DNA of 64,000 bases from Peptococcaceae bacterium CEB3 (lineage in GTDB: Bacteria; Bacillota; Desulfitobacteriia; Desulfitobacteriales; Desulfitobacteriaceae), in NCBI GenBank assembly GCA_001029295.1, contig LDXJ01000064.1, forward strand, positions 1-64,000, written 5' to 3'. Position 1 is the stretch's first letter. Each line of letters begins with the position of its first letter. Below the pieces are notes generated by a model that saw nothing but the letters and a program-made list of their open reading frames with translations, had not been told where the DNA came from and did no database searches. This document shows, piece after piece, positions 1 through 7,827 of the stretch. Both the position numbers and the translations under genes were made by a program.

Positions 1-79
1 GTATAAATCCGCCTTTCTGCGAAAGGCACCGATGGGGTTATGAAACCAAAACCCATCATCCTTTCACTCTTTTTGTGTT

Positions 80-285
80 ATCCTCCTCTTGTAGGCCACT
101 GGTATACTACAGAACCCGAGGAGATGAGTGGCGGGGCTGTATAGCGGCAACCCCGTATATGTATATGGTGTCGGTCATCCGTTAAGGCATCAATGAATGG
201 CGCAAAACAGTAGCCCGTAAACTTATCTCTTCCGAAGTTGACTCGATTTCGCCGGATGACCAGTCCCTGCCAGCCCTACAAGTAT
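80..285 (+). ncRNA. candidate IS110 bridge-RNA region
   Basis: IS110-group elements encode a structured bridge RNA in the non-coding stretch upstream of the transposase. This stretch has no supported gene and contains paired segments, such as GGGG near 156 with CCCC near 171 closing a loop of about 12 nt. The assignment rests on position and family knowledge. No covariance support was possible and the limits are guesses. Confidence 0.3.
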
Positions 286-305
286 TTTTGCAGGAGGTAC
301 TTCTT

Positions 306-1559
306 TTGTTCAAAGTCTTTCGTAAAAACTGCTGTGGACTTGATGTCCACAAAACCTGGATCTATGCCTGCATCGGTATTACTGATACAAATGGCCGTAC
401 TGAGTATAAGCAAGCTCGCTTCTCTTCCTTTTCCAAGGGCCTTAGAGAGTTGGCTGATTGGCTTGCGAAATTCTCCTGTATCGAAGTTTGTATGGAATCT
501 GCCGGCAAGTTTTGGATTCCCGTATTCAACATCCTTGAAAAGACCTGTTTTGTTACCCTGGCACATCCCAAGTACACAAAACCTCAAAAAGGAAACAAAA
601 CGGATCGCAAAGATGCCAAATGGATCTGTGACCTCTTTATGTGCGATATGATCAAACCCAGCTTTATCCCCTCTCCTGTAATCAGGCATCTCCGTGACCT
701 GATGCGTTACCGCTTCAAGATTACAAATATGCTGACCGGCGAGAAGAACCGTGCCCAGAACTGCCTGACTGTTTCCAACTTAAAGCTCGATGATGTCTTC
801 AGTGATGTCTTTGGAAAGTCTGCCAGATCTATCACTACCTACATCCTTGACCATCCCAGTGAACCCTTTGATGTCGCTCCCTTTGTCAATGGACGCTGCA
901 AAACCCCTATCGAGGAGATCCAGGATGCCGTGGATGGTGCGATTTCTCCCGAGCAGGCTGTCAAGCTGCGTCAATGTCTCGCACACATTGATGAACTTGA
1001 AAATCACAAAAGGGAAATCGAGCAGGCAATACTTTTACTTGTACAACCTTTTTCAGCCATTCTAGATTTACTTCGTACCATTCCCGGGCTCGATTCCAAT
1101 CCGATGACTGCGATTGCCATTCTCTCTGAGATTGGTCCGGACATGTCCGTGTTTCCGTCATCTAAGAATCTTGTTTCCTGGGCTGGATGCTGTCCACGCA
1201 ATGATCAGAGTGGAGGAAAAGTAAAATCCACCCGTATATCTCGTGCCGGCTGTTATTTGAAACCTCTTCTTGTTCAGGTTGCAAATGCACTTCTCAAGTC
1301 TAAGAAACACCCTGAATTCAAAGAGAAGTATCACAGAATCAAGACCCGCCGGGGTCACAAAAAGGCTATCATCGCTGTCTGCAAGATGCTCTTGACCGCT
1401 ATCTGGAATATCTTGCATAAGCAGGAGCCATATACCCCCGAAGGCTTTCTGGAGCACCGCCCTGTCAATGAATCTAAGGTTCTGACAAAGGCGCAGGCTC
1501 TGGAACTTCTCAGGAAAAGAGGTTACACAATAACAGACGAATCTCCCGTAATCGCTTAA
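306..1559 (+). CDS. IS110-family transposase (DEDD/RuvC-like recombinase)
   Basis: This is the transposase of the insertion sequence, expected to act with a bridge RNA. The N-terminal RuvC-like domain shows the acidic residues in GLDVH (residue about 11), CMESAG (about 60) and TDRKDAKWICD (about 100). The C-terminal Tnp20 domain has the helix-hairpin-helix-like TIPGLDSNPMTAIAILSEIG followed by NDQSGGKVKSTRIS, which carries the conserved serine. Start: TTG at 306 has AGGAGG eight bases upstream, so it is preferred over the TTG at 288. Length, about 417 residues, is normal, and no frameshift is seen, so the element may be active. Codon use differs from the GC-rich genes downstream. Confidence 0.92.
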   Translation: MFKVFRKNCCGLDVHKTWIYACIGITDTNGRTEYKQARFSSFSKGLRELADWLAKFSCIEVCMESAGKFWIPVFNILEKTCFVTLAHPKYTKPQKGNKTDRKDAKWICDLFMCDMIKPSFIPSPVIRHLRDLMRYRFKITNMLTGEKNRAQNCLTVSNLKLDDVFSDVFGKSARSITTYILDHPSEPFDVAPFVNGRCKTPIEEIQDAVDGAISPEQAVKLRQCLAHIDELENHKREIEQAILLLVQPFSAILDLLRTIPGLDSNPMTAIAILSEIGPDMSVFPSSKNLVSWAGCCPRNDQSGGKVKSTRISRAGCYLKPLLVQVANALLKSKKHPEFKEKYHRIKTRRGHKKAIIAVCKMLLTAIWNILHKQEPYTPEGFLEHRPVNESKVLTKAQALELLRKRGYTITDESPVIA

Positions 1560-1692
1560 TCTGAAAACTCCCAATGTTATTTTTTCCCATTCGCAAAATG
1601 TGAATGGTTTGTTTGCTGTGCGCTTTTTACTCCCTAGCCACTACCTCTTTGTTTCAAACTTTTTATCCTTCAAACGATGGGTGTGAAAGATA

Positions 1693-3420
1693 ATGCGCCA
1701 AGAACGCAAGCGCCTGGGTGAGATTCTCATGGCGGGCGGAGTGATCAGTTCCGGACAATTGGAGGAAGCTCTTAAGGCTCAGAAGGCCCTGGGCTTGCGC
1801 CTGGGTGAGGTCCTTATCCGCCAGGGATTGGTGACTGAAGAGGATATTCTGCGTACGATGCAGAACCAACTGGGGCTGCCTTATGTCGACCTTAACCGGG
1901 TGGTGGTGCCTGAGCAGGTCTTACAGCTCTTGCCGGAGGCAGTGGTGCGCAAGTACGGGGTTCTGCCCCTGGAGACGCAGAATGCTCAGCTTTTGGTGGC
2001 GGTGAGCGATCCGACGGATTATTTTGCCCTCGATGATTTACGTCTGGCTGCCGGGATGATGGTGAAGCCCTGTCTGGCTAAGAAAGGGGACATCCTCAAA
2101 GCGATTGATCGCTACTACGGGCGCAGCGAAGCGGAGAAAGCGGCCCGGGACTATGCCCGTCAAACCGGGGTCGTGCCGCTGGCGGCGACCGCGCAGGCGG
2201 GACTGGGCTCAGCGGGGGTATCCGGCGGAACGAATGCTCTGGTCGATCTGGACGATGAATCGACCCCGATCATTAAGTTCTTGAACACGATTATCGAAAA
2301 TGCGGTCAACAACAGCGCCAGCGATGTTCACATCGAGCCCTTGGAGGAGGAACTGCGCGTGCGTTTCCGCTTGGACGGCGTCCTGCGGGAGATCATGCGC
2401 ACTCCGGTCGCCATGGCGGGGCCGGTGGTGAGTAGGGTCAAAATCATGTCCGATTTGAACATCGCCGAACGGCGCCTGCCCCAGGACGGAAGGATCAGTT
2501 ATCAGGTGGGCGGCAAGATGATCGATCTTCGGGTTTCCACCGCTCCGACGATGTTTGGGGAAAAGGTGGTTCTTAGGATCCTGGACAAAGCCGGTGTTAT
2601 TTTGGAAAAAGAGGCCCTCGGGCTTCCGCCGCGGGAACAGGAACTCTTTGATCGGCTCATTTCCAGGCCTTACGGGATTGTCTTGGTAACCGGGCCGACC
2701 GGAAGCGGCAAGACGACGACCCTTTACACCATGCTCAACCAACTGAATACGGCGGAAAAGAACATCATCACCCTCGAAGATCCGGTGGAGTTCAATTTTG
2801 AGGGGGTTAACCAGATCCAGGTCAACCCGAAAGCAGGGCTCACTTTCGCCGCGGGCTTGCGCTCGATTTTGCGCCAGGATCCTGATATTATAATGGTGGG
2901 GGAGATGCGCGACAATGAGACCGCGGAAATCGCCGTGCGTTCGGCCCTGACCGGGCACCTGGTCTTATCGACCATCCATACCAACGATGCGGCCGGGGCG
3001 GTAACTCGCTTGATGGACATGGATATCGAGCCGTTTCTCCTCTCCGCTTCCCTCTTGGGGATCATTTCCCAACGCCTGGTGCGGCGCGTTTGTCCCCAGT
3101 GCTCCGCCGAGTACGCGGCAGGCTCCAAAGAGGTGGGCCTGCTGGGACTGCCGGAGGGAACCGATGTCGTCTTAAAAAGGGGTCAGGGCTGTTCTTTTTG
3201 CCATGGCAGCGGCTATAAAGGGCGAATCGCCATTTTCGAGATCATGCCCATCACGGCCGGCCACCGCCAGCTGATCGATAGACGGGCCAGTGCGGACGAG
3301 TTGAAGGCTTTTGCGGTGCAACAGGGTATGACGACGCTCAAAGAAGCCGCCGCGGCTCTGGTTCGGACCGGGGTCACCACGATCGATGAGATGCTGCGCG
3401 TCACGTATGTTAATGAGTAA
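1693..3420 (+). CDS. pilB: Type IV pilus assembly ATPase PilB/GspE (cluster A)
   Basis: Cytoplasmic hexameric ATPase that powers pilin polymerisation. The N-terminal MshEN/T2SSE_N domain (about 1-150) is followed by the secretion ATPase domain: Walker A GPTGSGKTTT near residue 334, Asp box DPVEFNFEG, Walker B IIMVGEMRD and His box TGHLVLSTIHTNDA. A tetracysteine zinc motif (CPQC and CSFC) follows. At 575 residues it is full length. It is the first gene of pilus cluster A and ends just before pilC. The start ATG has only a weak ribosome site (GGTGTGAAAG). A paralogue lies at 17825, so the two machines are probably not interchangeable. PilB versus GspE cannot be settled from sequence alone; the PilM, PilN and PilO neighbours favour PilB. 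Confidence 0.93.
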   Translation: MRQERKRLGEILMAGGVISSGQLEEALKAQKALGLRLGEVLIRQGLVTEEDILRTMQNQLGLPYVDLNRVVVPEQVLQLLPEAVVRKYGVLPLETQNAQLLVAVSDPTDYFALDDLRLAAGMMVKPCLAKKGDILKAIDRYYGRSEAEKAARDYARQTGVVPLAATAQAGLGSAGVSGGTNALVDLDDESTPIIKFLNTIIENAVNNSASDVHIEPLEEELRVRFRLDGVLREIMRTPVAMAGPVVSRVKIMSDLNIAERRLPQDGRISYQVGGKMIDLRVSTAPTMFGEKVVLRILDKAGVILEKEALGLPPREQELFDRLISRPYGIVLVTGPTGSGKTTTLYTMLNQLNTAEKNIITLEDPVEFNFEGVNQIQVNPKAGLTFAAGLRSILRQDPDIIMVGEMRDNETAEIAVRSALTGHLVLSTIHTNDAAGAVTRLMDMDIEPFLLSASLLGIISQRLVRRVCPQCSAEYAAGSKEVGLLGLPEGTDVVLKRGQGCSFCHGSGYKGRIAIFEIMPITAGHRQLIDRRASADELKAFAVQQGMTTLKEAAAALVRTGVTTIDEMLRVTYVNE

Positions 3421-3445
3421 GCGCCGGAGAGAAAAGGGAAGTCAG

Positions 3446-4654
3446 ATGGAGTTCCGTTATACGGTCATTGATGAAAAACTGCATCTGGTCAAGGGGGTTC
3501 TCGAGGCCGCGGACCGCGAGAACGCCCAAAGGATCATCTTTGACAACCGCTGGCAACTGGTGGAACTGACCGGTACTCGTCGCTGGGAGGAGTGGCTGCA
3601 GAAGACGATCACCGGACAAATCAAATATGAGGCGATCAGCGCTTTTTGTCGTCAAATGGCCATGATGGTGCGCTCCGGGGCCAGTTTGGTGCGGGGCCTG
3701 GAGATCTTGCAGAATCAGGCGCAGGATAGGCAACTGAAAAAGGCTGTGGCGGCGATTTCCCGCAGCGTGGGCCGGGGCAATTCTCTCGCTTCAGCACTGC
3801 GGGATACGGAAGGAGCCATGCCGGAACTCTTAATCAGCCTGGTGGCGGTCGGAGAGGAGAGCGGTAATCTCGACGCCGTGCTGACCAGCATGGCGGAATA
3901 CTATGAGCGGGAAAACTTCGTCCGCAAGAAGGTCGGAACCGCAGCCGTTTACCCGGTGATTCTTTCCGTGGTGCTCATCGGCTTGGTCAGCTTTTTTATG
4001 GGTTTCATCCTGCCGGAGATCACGGATCTAATTAAACAGAACGGACAGCACCTACCTCTGATCACTCAGTTCGTCATTAACACGGCTCATTTTATCCAGA
4101 CGAAAGGCTGGCTGCTCCTTTTGGCCGCGCTGGCGGTGGCGGCCGGGTTTTATCGCTTGGCCGAGATGCCCAAATACCGCTATTACATTGATGCTTTTGT
4201 CCTGAGGCTGCCCTTACTGGGGACGAACATAAGGAATGTCGTGATTGCCCGGGTAGCTCGGACCTTGACCTTGTTCCTTCATTCGGCCGTTCCAGTTGTA
4301 CCCATTCTCAATTCGCTTGAGAGGATTGTCGGCAATGCGGTGCCGACCAGGGCGCTCTCGCGCGTCCGGGAAGCGGTGATTCGAGGAGAACCTCTGGCCC
4401 AAGCTTTCGCTAGGGAGAAATTTTTCGATCCCTTGCTGATCCAGATGATGTCTATTGGCGAGGAGACCGGTCGTTTGGAGGAATTGATGGGAGAAGTGGC
4501 GAATCATTATGACAAGAAGGTGGAGCTCGGGATAGCCCGCCTGGTGGCCTTGGTGGAGCCGATCTTCACCATCGTGATCGGGGTATTTGCCGGGGGAATG
4601 ATCATTGCGATTGCGCTGCCGATCCTGAACATGGCCAACATGGTGAACAAATGA
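3446..4654 (+). CDS. pilC: Type IV pilus inner-membrane platform protein PilC (cluster A)
   Basis: Polytopic membrane platform that couples PilB to pilin assembly. Two T2SSF domains are visible. The first includes FCRQMAMMVRSGASLVRGLEILQ and the second LFLHSAVPVVPILNSLERI, each followed by amphipathic and transmembrane segments, with the last membrane helix near the C-terminus (FTIVIGVFAGGMIIAIALPIL). The frame is open from inside pilB, but ATG 3446 with GGGAAG upstream begins the conserved MEFRYTVIDE sequence and is preferred over ATG 3413. Length, about 402 residues, is typical. It follows pilB by 25 bases and is almost certainly cotranscribed. Confidence 0.92.
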   Translation: MEFRYTVIDEKLHLVKGVLEAADRENAQRIIFDNRWQLVELTGTRRWEEWLQKTITGQIKYEAISAFCRQMAMMVRSGASLVRGLEILQNQAQDRQLKKAVAAISRSVGRGNSLASALRDTEGAMPELLISLVAVGEESGNLDAVLTSMAEYYERENFVRKKVGTAAVYPVILSVVLIGLVSFFMGFILPEITDLIKQNGQHLPLITQFVINTAHFIQTKGWLLLLAALAVAAGFYRLAEMPKYRYYIDAFVLRLPLLGTNIRNVVIARVARTLTLFLHSAVPVVPILNSLERIVGNAVPTRALSRVREAVIRGEPLAQAFAREKFFDPLLIQMMSIGEETGRLEELMGEVANHYDKKVELGIARLVALVEPIFTIVIGVFAGGMIIAIALPILNMANMVNK

Positions 4655-4680
4655 TGGCCGAAAGTCTTTGCGGGTGAAGA

Positions 4681-5208
4681 GTGAATGAGATGAAAGACCA
4701 CTTGCGCGAGCGCCAACTTGCTAAGGCAATAGGTTTCACTTTGATCGAGGTGATGCTGGTCATCGCGGTGGTGGGAATCCTGGCCTTGGTGACCGTCCCG
4801 AAATACCAGGCGATGACGACTGAGTATCATCTGCAATCCTCGGCCGACCTGCTGGCAGGGCAGTTGCGCTACGCGAAACAGCTGGCCATGGATCGGCGCC
4901 AAAACATCGCCGTGGGTTTAACGGCGCATACGGTTCAGGTTTTTCAGATCCTGAATCCCCCGGGGCAGTTTGACCCCTTGGGGCAAGCCCAGACTTTTGC
5001 AACGGGGGTCGAGTTCAGCGGGGCCAGCAATGCGTGGCTAAACCAAAACTTGGCGTTCACCTATGTGTATTTTGACTACCGGGGGTTCACCCAGACGAAC
5101 CCGGCTGGGACGACAGCGGTCTTTACCCTGATGGCACCCGCCGGAGGGCAGCGAGTTCAAGTCAATCTTGAGGCGGGGACGGGGAATGTCACCGTATCTT
5201 GGCCCTGA
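4681..5208 (+). CDS. Prepilin-type protein, GspH/FimT-like (cluster A)
   Basis: Minor pilin or pseudopilin. A basic leader of 18 residues ends in IG, with predicted PilD cleavage before FTLIEVMLVIAVVGILALVTVP; Glu5 is present. The rest resembles GspH/FimT: a helical stalk with QLRYAKQLAMDRRQNIAVG, then a Thr/Gly-rich beta domain. GTG 4681 and ATG 4690 are both possible; either gives a normal leader. It starts 26 bases after pilC and is the first of four prepilin genes in the cluster. The exact minor-pilin class (H versus U) is uncertain. Confidence 0.85.
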   Translation: MNEMKDHLRERQLAKAIGFTLIEVMLVIAVVGILALVTVPKYQAMTTEYHLQSSADLLAGQLRYAKQLAMDRRQNIAVGLTAHTVQVFQILNPPGQFDPLGQAQTFATGVEFSGASNAWLNQNLAFTYVYFDYRGFTQTNPAGTTAVFTLMAPAGGQRVQVNLEAGTGNVTVSWP

Positions 5209-5277
5209 ACCGGGATCCTTTGCGCCTGTTTGGCGTGTGGGGGTAACGAGTGCCGGGAAGGCGAGGTTCGACACATG

Positions 5278-5411
5278 GAGTCAGAAGGACGACTTAGGAG
5301 CACGGGGTCAGGAGCACGAAGTCAGAAGCAGTAAGTTGGAAGCACCAAGTTGGAGTACGAACTCAGAAGCAGGGAGTCAGAAGTAAGGAGTTAGAAGCAC
5401 GGAGTTGAGAG
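5278..5411 (+). repeat. Degenerate 14-bp tandem repeat, about 9 units
   Basis: The gap between two prepilin genes is filled by near-perfectly phased 14-bp units resembling AAGTCAGAAGCACG, with one or two 13-bp units. It reaches the start codon of the next gene, so its last unit contributes the ribosome-binding region. A related 14-bp unit occurs at 30407-30475. Confidence 0.8.
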
Positions 5412-5828
5412 ATGGTGCGCCGGAATAAACCTAGCCTGTCGGAAATGGGCAAACAAGGCGGGGACCGTGGCATGACCCTTCTGGAAGTGGTCGTGGCTAT
5501 GGCCATCTTTCTCATCGGAATTGGCTTTATCATGCAAAGCAACGCTGTTTCCTACCGTTACAGGCACATGCAGGAAGTGAGACAGCAGATGATTTTCTAT
5601 GCCGCCGGTCAAATGGAAGCGCTGCTCGAACATCAGACGGTCAGTGAATCTACTCCTCCCTTCAAGAGTTTTGTAGTAGAGCACGTGGATACCCCCGATG
5701 ACGGCACTTTGTCTAAAGATCCCTCAGGCGCCTATCTGCAGCAGATCCAAATCACCGTATCGGATCCGGACGTTCCCGGGCTGGCGCCTGTGTCTCTGAA
5801 TACTTATCGGGTCTGGGTCAACCCTTAA
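5412..5828 (+). CDS. Prepilin-type protein, PilV/GspI-like (cluster A)
   Basis: Minor prepilin of 138 residues. The 20-residue leader (ending GGDRG) precedes MTLLEVVVAMAIFLIGIGFIMQS, the N-methylation and transmembrane helix with Glu5. Met is at position +1 instead of the usual Phe, which is tolerated in PilV/GspI-type proteins. The soluble part is short and includes ITVSDPDVPG near the end. The start ATG is preceded by the tandem repeat and has only a weak GAGAG site. It lies in series with the other cluster-A prepilins and probably helps prime the pilus tip. Confidence 0.82.
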   Translation: MVRRNKPSLSEMGKQGGDRGMTLLEVVVAMAIFLIGIGFIMQSNAVSYRYRHMQEVRQQMIFYAAGQMEALLEHQTVSESTPPFKSFVVEHVDTPDDGTLSKDPSGAYLQQIQITVSDPDVPGLAPVSLNTYRVWVNP

Positions 5829-6060
5829 GCTTTCCGGCGGAGGGAGAAGCATTCCTGCTTCGGGGCCGGGCCGCAAGGGTTGCGGTGCCCTCCTAAGGGC
5901 GGCTCACGTTCGATGCGTGAGAGAAGTGAGGAGACGACAGCCTGAGATCACTCGAGTTATAAAACCGGGCAGGATACTGCGACGAAAGTGAGAAGGTGTG
6001 GAGGTTGGACACCACCCGACTGACAAATAATAGAGCGGATGCCGCGACAGGAGCGAGGGG

Positions 6061-6657
6061 GTGGCGGCCGTGATACCTATGTCACACACGGGCTTACGTG
6101 ACCATGGTTCTGGGGTGTGGCGGGACGAGGGCGGATTTACCCTTTTGGAACTCATGATGGCCATTGCGGTTTTCGGTTTCTTGATGATCTATATATCCCA
6201 GATGATGGGGCTGGAGATTCGCCTGTTCAATAGTGCTTCACAGCAAAATGATCTCGAACAGGAGGCTCGCCAGGGGATGATGCAGATTCTCGATCAGATC
6301 CGTCTTTATCCCCAAACCTACTATCTTGCCGGTCAACAAGGATGGGACCGTGGGGTGTACTATCTGCCGCTGGGCAGTAATACGCCTCTCTGCCTGATAG
6401 ATATTAACCCAAGTGATCTCAACAACTTGCCGGGCGGAACCGGCGTGTACCTCGACAAATCGGATCCCGGCGACGGGAAACTTTATTATAGAGACGCTCA
6501 GAATGGTGACGCGACCTATCTTATTGCCAGTGATGTTTCATCACTGCAGCTCGCGTTGGTTCCGGGGGATCCGCATCTGCTGGAGATAGATCTCGTGGTC
6601 AGGAACCCGCGGACATCCCAATCCTATGAGTTGCTGTCCTGGGCTCGCTTGTATTGA
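6061..6657 (+). CDS. Prepilin-type protein, PilW/GspJ-like (cluster A)
   Basis: Minor prepilin of 198 residues. The leader ends in RDEGG and is followed by FTLLELMMAIAVFGFLMIYISQMMG, with Glu5. After the stalk helix (QQNDLEQEARQGMMQILDQIR) the beta-rich domain includes YYLPLGSNTPLCLIDINP and ends in a PilW/GspJ-like strand region. GTG 6061 is chosen because AGGAG lies seven bases upstream; GTG 6070 and ATG 6079 are alternatives. The 232-base gap before it holds short hairpins but no recognised feature. The next gene overlaps or nearly abuts it. Confidence 0.82.
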   Translation: MAAVIPMSHTGLRDHGSGVWRDEGGFTLLELMMAIAVFGFLMIYISQMMGLEIRLFNSASQQNDLEQEARQGMMQILDQIRLYPQTYYLAGQQGWDRGVYYLPLGSNTPLCLIDINPSDLNNLPGGTGVYLDKSDPGDGKLYYRDAQNGDATYLIASDVSSLQLALVPGDPHLLEIDLVVRNPRTSQSYELLSWARLY

Positions 6658-6670
6658 GGGAGATGTGAGT

Positions 6671-7078
6671 GTGCGGGAACGCGGTGGGGCTCTGTTAACG
6701 GCTCTTGTGGCCATTATGGTCTTGCTCCTAATATCCGGTGTCTTTTTTACCTTTATCAACCAGCAGTTCAAAATGGAAACATCGGAGGAAAAGGGCCTGA
6801 AAGCTTACTATCTGGCTGAGGCGGGGATCAATTACGGAGTTGTCGCGGTCCGCCAGAACCCGTCGGAATACTTTGCAGTTCCTTATCTCAATCAAGCCAC
6901 AAAATTGTCGGGCATGCCCCTAACGGGGCCCTTCGGAACGGCTTACGGCGGAAGCTTTAATGTGTCGGTCCAGACAGATGACTCGAACGCCAAAGATTAC
7001 AGCGTGGTTGTCACCAGTGTAGGCACATACAATGGTTTTCAAAGGACGTTGCGGGAGAAGTATCAGTTTCCGAAATGA
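6671..7078 (+). CDS. PilX/GspK-like minor pilin (cluster A)
   Basis: Short minor pilin. A basic leader VRERGG precedes ALLTALVAIMVLLLISGVFFTFI, a long hydrophobic helix lacking Glu5, as is usual for PilX/GspK-type subunits. It continues with KGLKAYYLAEAGINYGVVAVRQNP, the Y-x-AEAG signature of PilX N-terminal regions. The C-terminal domain is small (SFNVSVQTDDSNAKDYSVVV). GTG 6671 is favoured because GAGGGAG lies seven bases upstream; GTG 6665 is also in frame. It completes a set of four prepilin-like genes. Confidence 0.82.
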   Translation: MRERGGALLTALVAIMVLLLISGVFFTFINQQFKMETSEEKGLKAYYLAEAGINYGVVAVRQNPSEYFAVPYLNQATKLSGMPLTGPFGTAYGGSFNVSVQTDDSNAKDYSVVVTSVGTYNGFQRTLREKYQFPK

Positions 7079-7133
7079 GTGGCGACGGAGAGCGATTTCC
7101 GGATAACTCGGCTGGTTGAGGGGGCGGTGGCAA

Positions 7134-7793
7134 GTGCAGCGCAAGGGAGCATATTTGGCCTTGGTTTTGATATTGTGTCTGTACGTGACCGGTTGTCAGG
7201 CACCGAAACCTCTTTTGGGTTCAGCCGGGCAAAAGCCTTCTCAGATTGCCGATCAAGGGGGCAGCGGCGAAAACGGTCATCGCGGCGACGATGATTCCGG
7301 CAAAGGCCAGAATAGTGATAATGGTGGTGGGGACGGCGAGAACGATGGTGGTAACGGTCAAGGAAACGGCGGGAAGAGCAGTTCGGCCAAGAAATTCGTA
7401 ATTCAAGACACATCCCAGTTTGCAGGCAAGAACGGCTTCATCGGCGACGATCATGTTTCCCAGCAGGATTTTAGCGTTTATGTTTTTGTGACCAACGGCG
7501 GCCAGACGCAAAATGTTGATGCCCCGTGGGATGTTAAGGTTACCCTGACACTGATGAATACGGCATCCGGGCAGGAGTCTAAGACATATCCCCCATTTAT
7601 TATTCCGAAAGGAAGTGCGTGCGGGACTGTGCTGGTGCAGGTCCCCAAAGCGGGCACATGGTACCTCCAGGCTGACGGAAACCCCGGTAAGGGGGAGGTC
7701 ACGGTAGACACGAATGACTTTAGCGTCGGTGCGGGTCCGGCACCGCCGTCCGGGGGAGGATCGCTCTGGGAGTACGAACTGCCGCCTCCCTAA
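7134..7793 (+). CDS. Predicted lipoprotein in pilus cluster A
   Basis: Probable lipoprotein of about 219 residues with no family I recognise. From GTG 7134 (GAGGGGG upstream) the protein starts MQRKGAYLALVLILCLYVTGC, a compact type II signal peptide with lipobox VTGC and Cys21 as the lipidation site. A low-complexity Gly/Asn/Asp-rich linker follows (about 35-80), then a beta-rich domain of about 110 residues that includes FSVYVFVTNGGQTQNVDAPWDVKVTLTL, similar in style to bacterial Ig-like or CARDB folds. The C-terminus is Pro/Gly rich. Its place between minor pilins and PilM suggests a surface accessory of the pilus; this is inference. Confidence 0.72.
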   Translation: MQRKGAYLALVLILCLYVTGCQAPKPLLGSAGQKPSQIADQGGSGENGHRGDDDSGKGQNSDNGGGDGENDGGNGQGNGGKSSSAKKFVIQDTSQFAGKNGFIGDDHVSQQDFSVYVFVTNGGQTQNVDAPWDVKVTLTLMNTASGQESKTYPPFIIPKGSACGTVLVQVPKAGTWYLQADGNPGKGEVTVDTNDFSVGAGPAPPSGGGSLWEYELPPP

Positions 7794-7827
7794 GGTAATT
7801 TCATAAAGGGGAACCGAGGAGGACCAG

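Larger units (their letters stand above)
1..1690 (+). mobile_element. IS110-family insertion sequence (ends not resolved)
   Basis: The segment carries one IS110-type transposase. Its base composition is visibly lower in GC than the pilus genes that start at 1693, which suggests fairly recent arrival. IS110 elements usually lack clear terminal inverted repeats, and none can be placed here, so both limits are approximate; the left end may lie outside the window. The leader before the transposase is about 300 bp, long enough for the non-coding bridge RNA these elements carry. The insertion lies directly upstream of pilB and may have displaced or replaced its promoter. Confidence 0.6.

Noticed and set aside
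5829-6060. Cyclic-di-GMP riboswitch before the PilW-like gene
   Set aside because: The region has hairpins and pilus genes often carry such switches, but none of the conserved GEMM core motifs is present.
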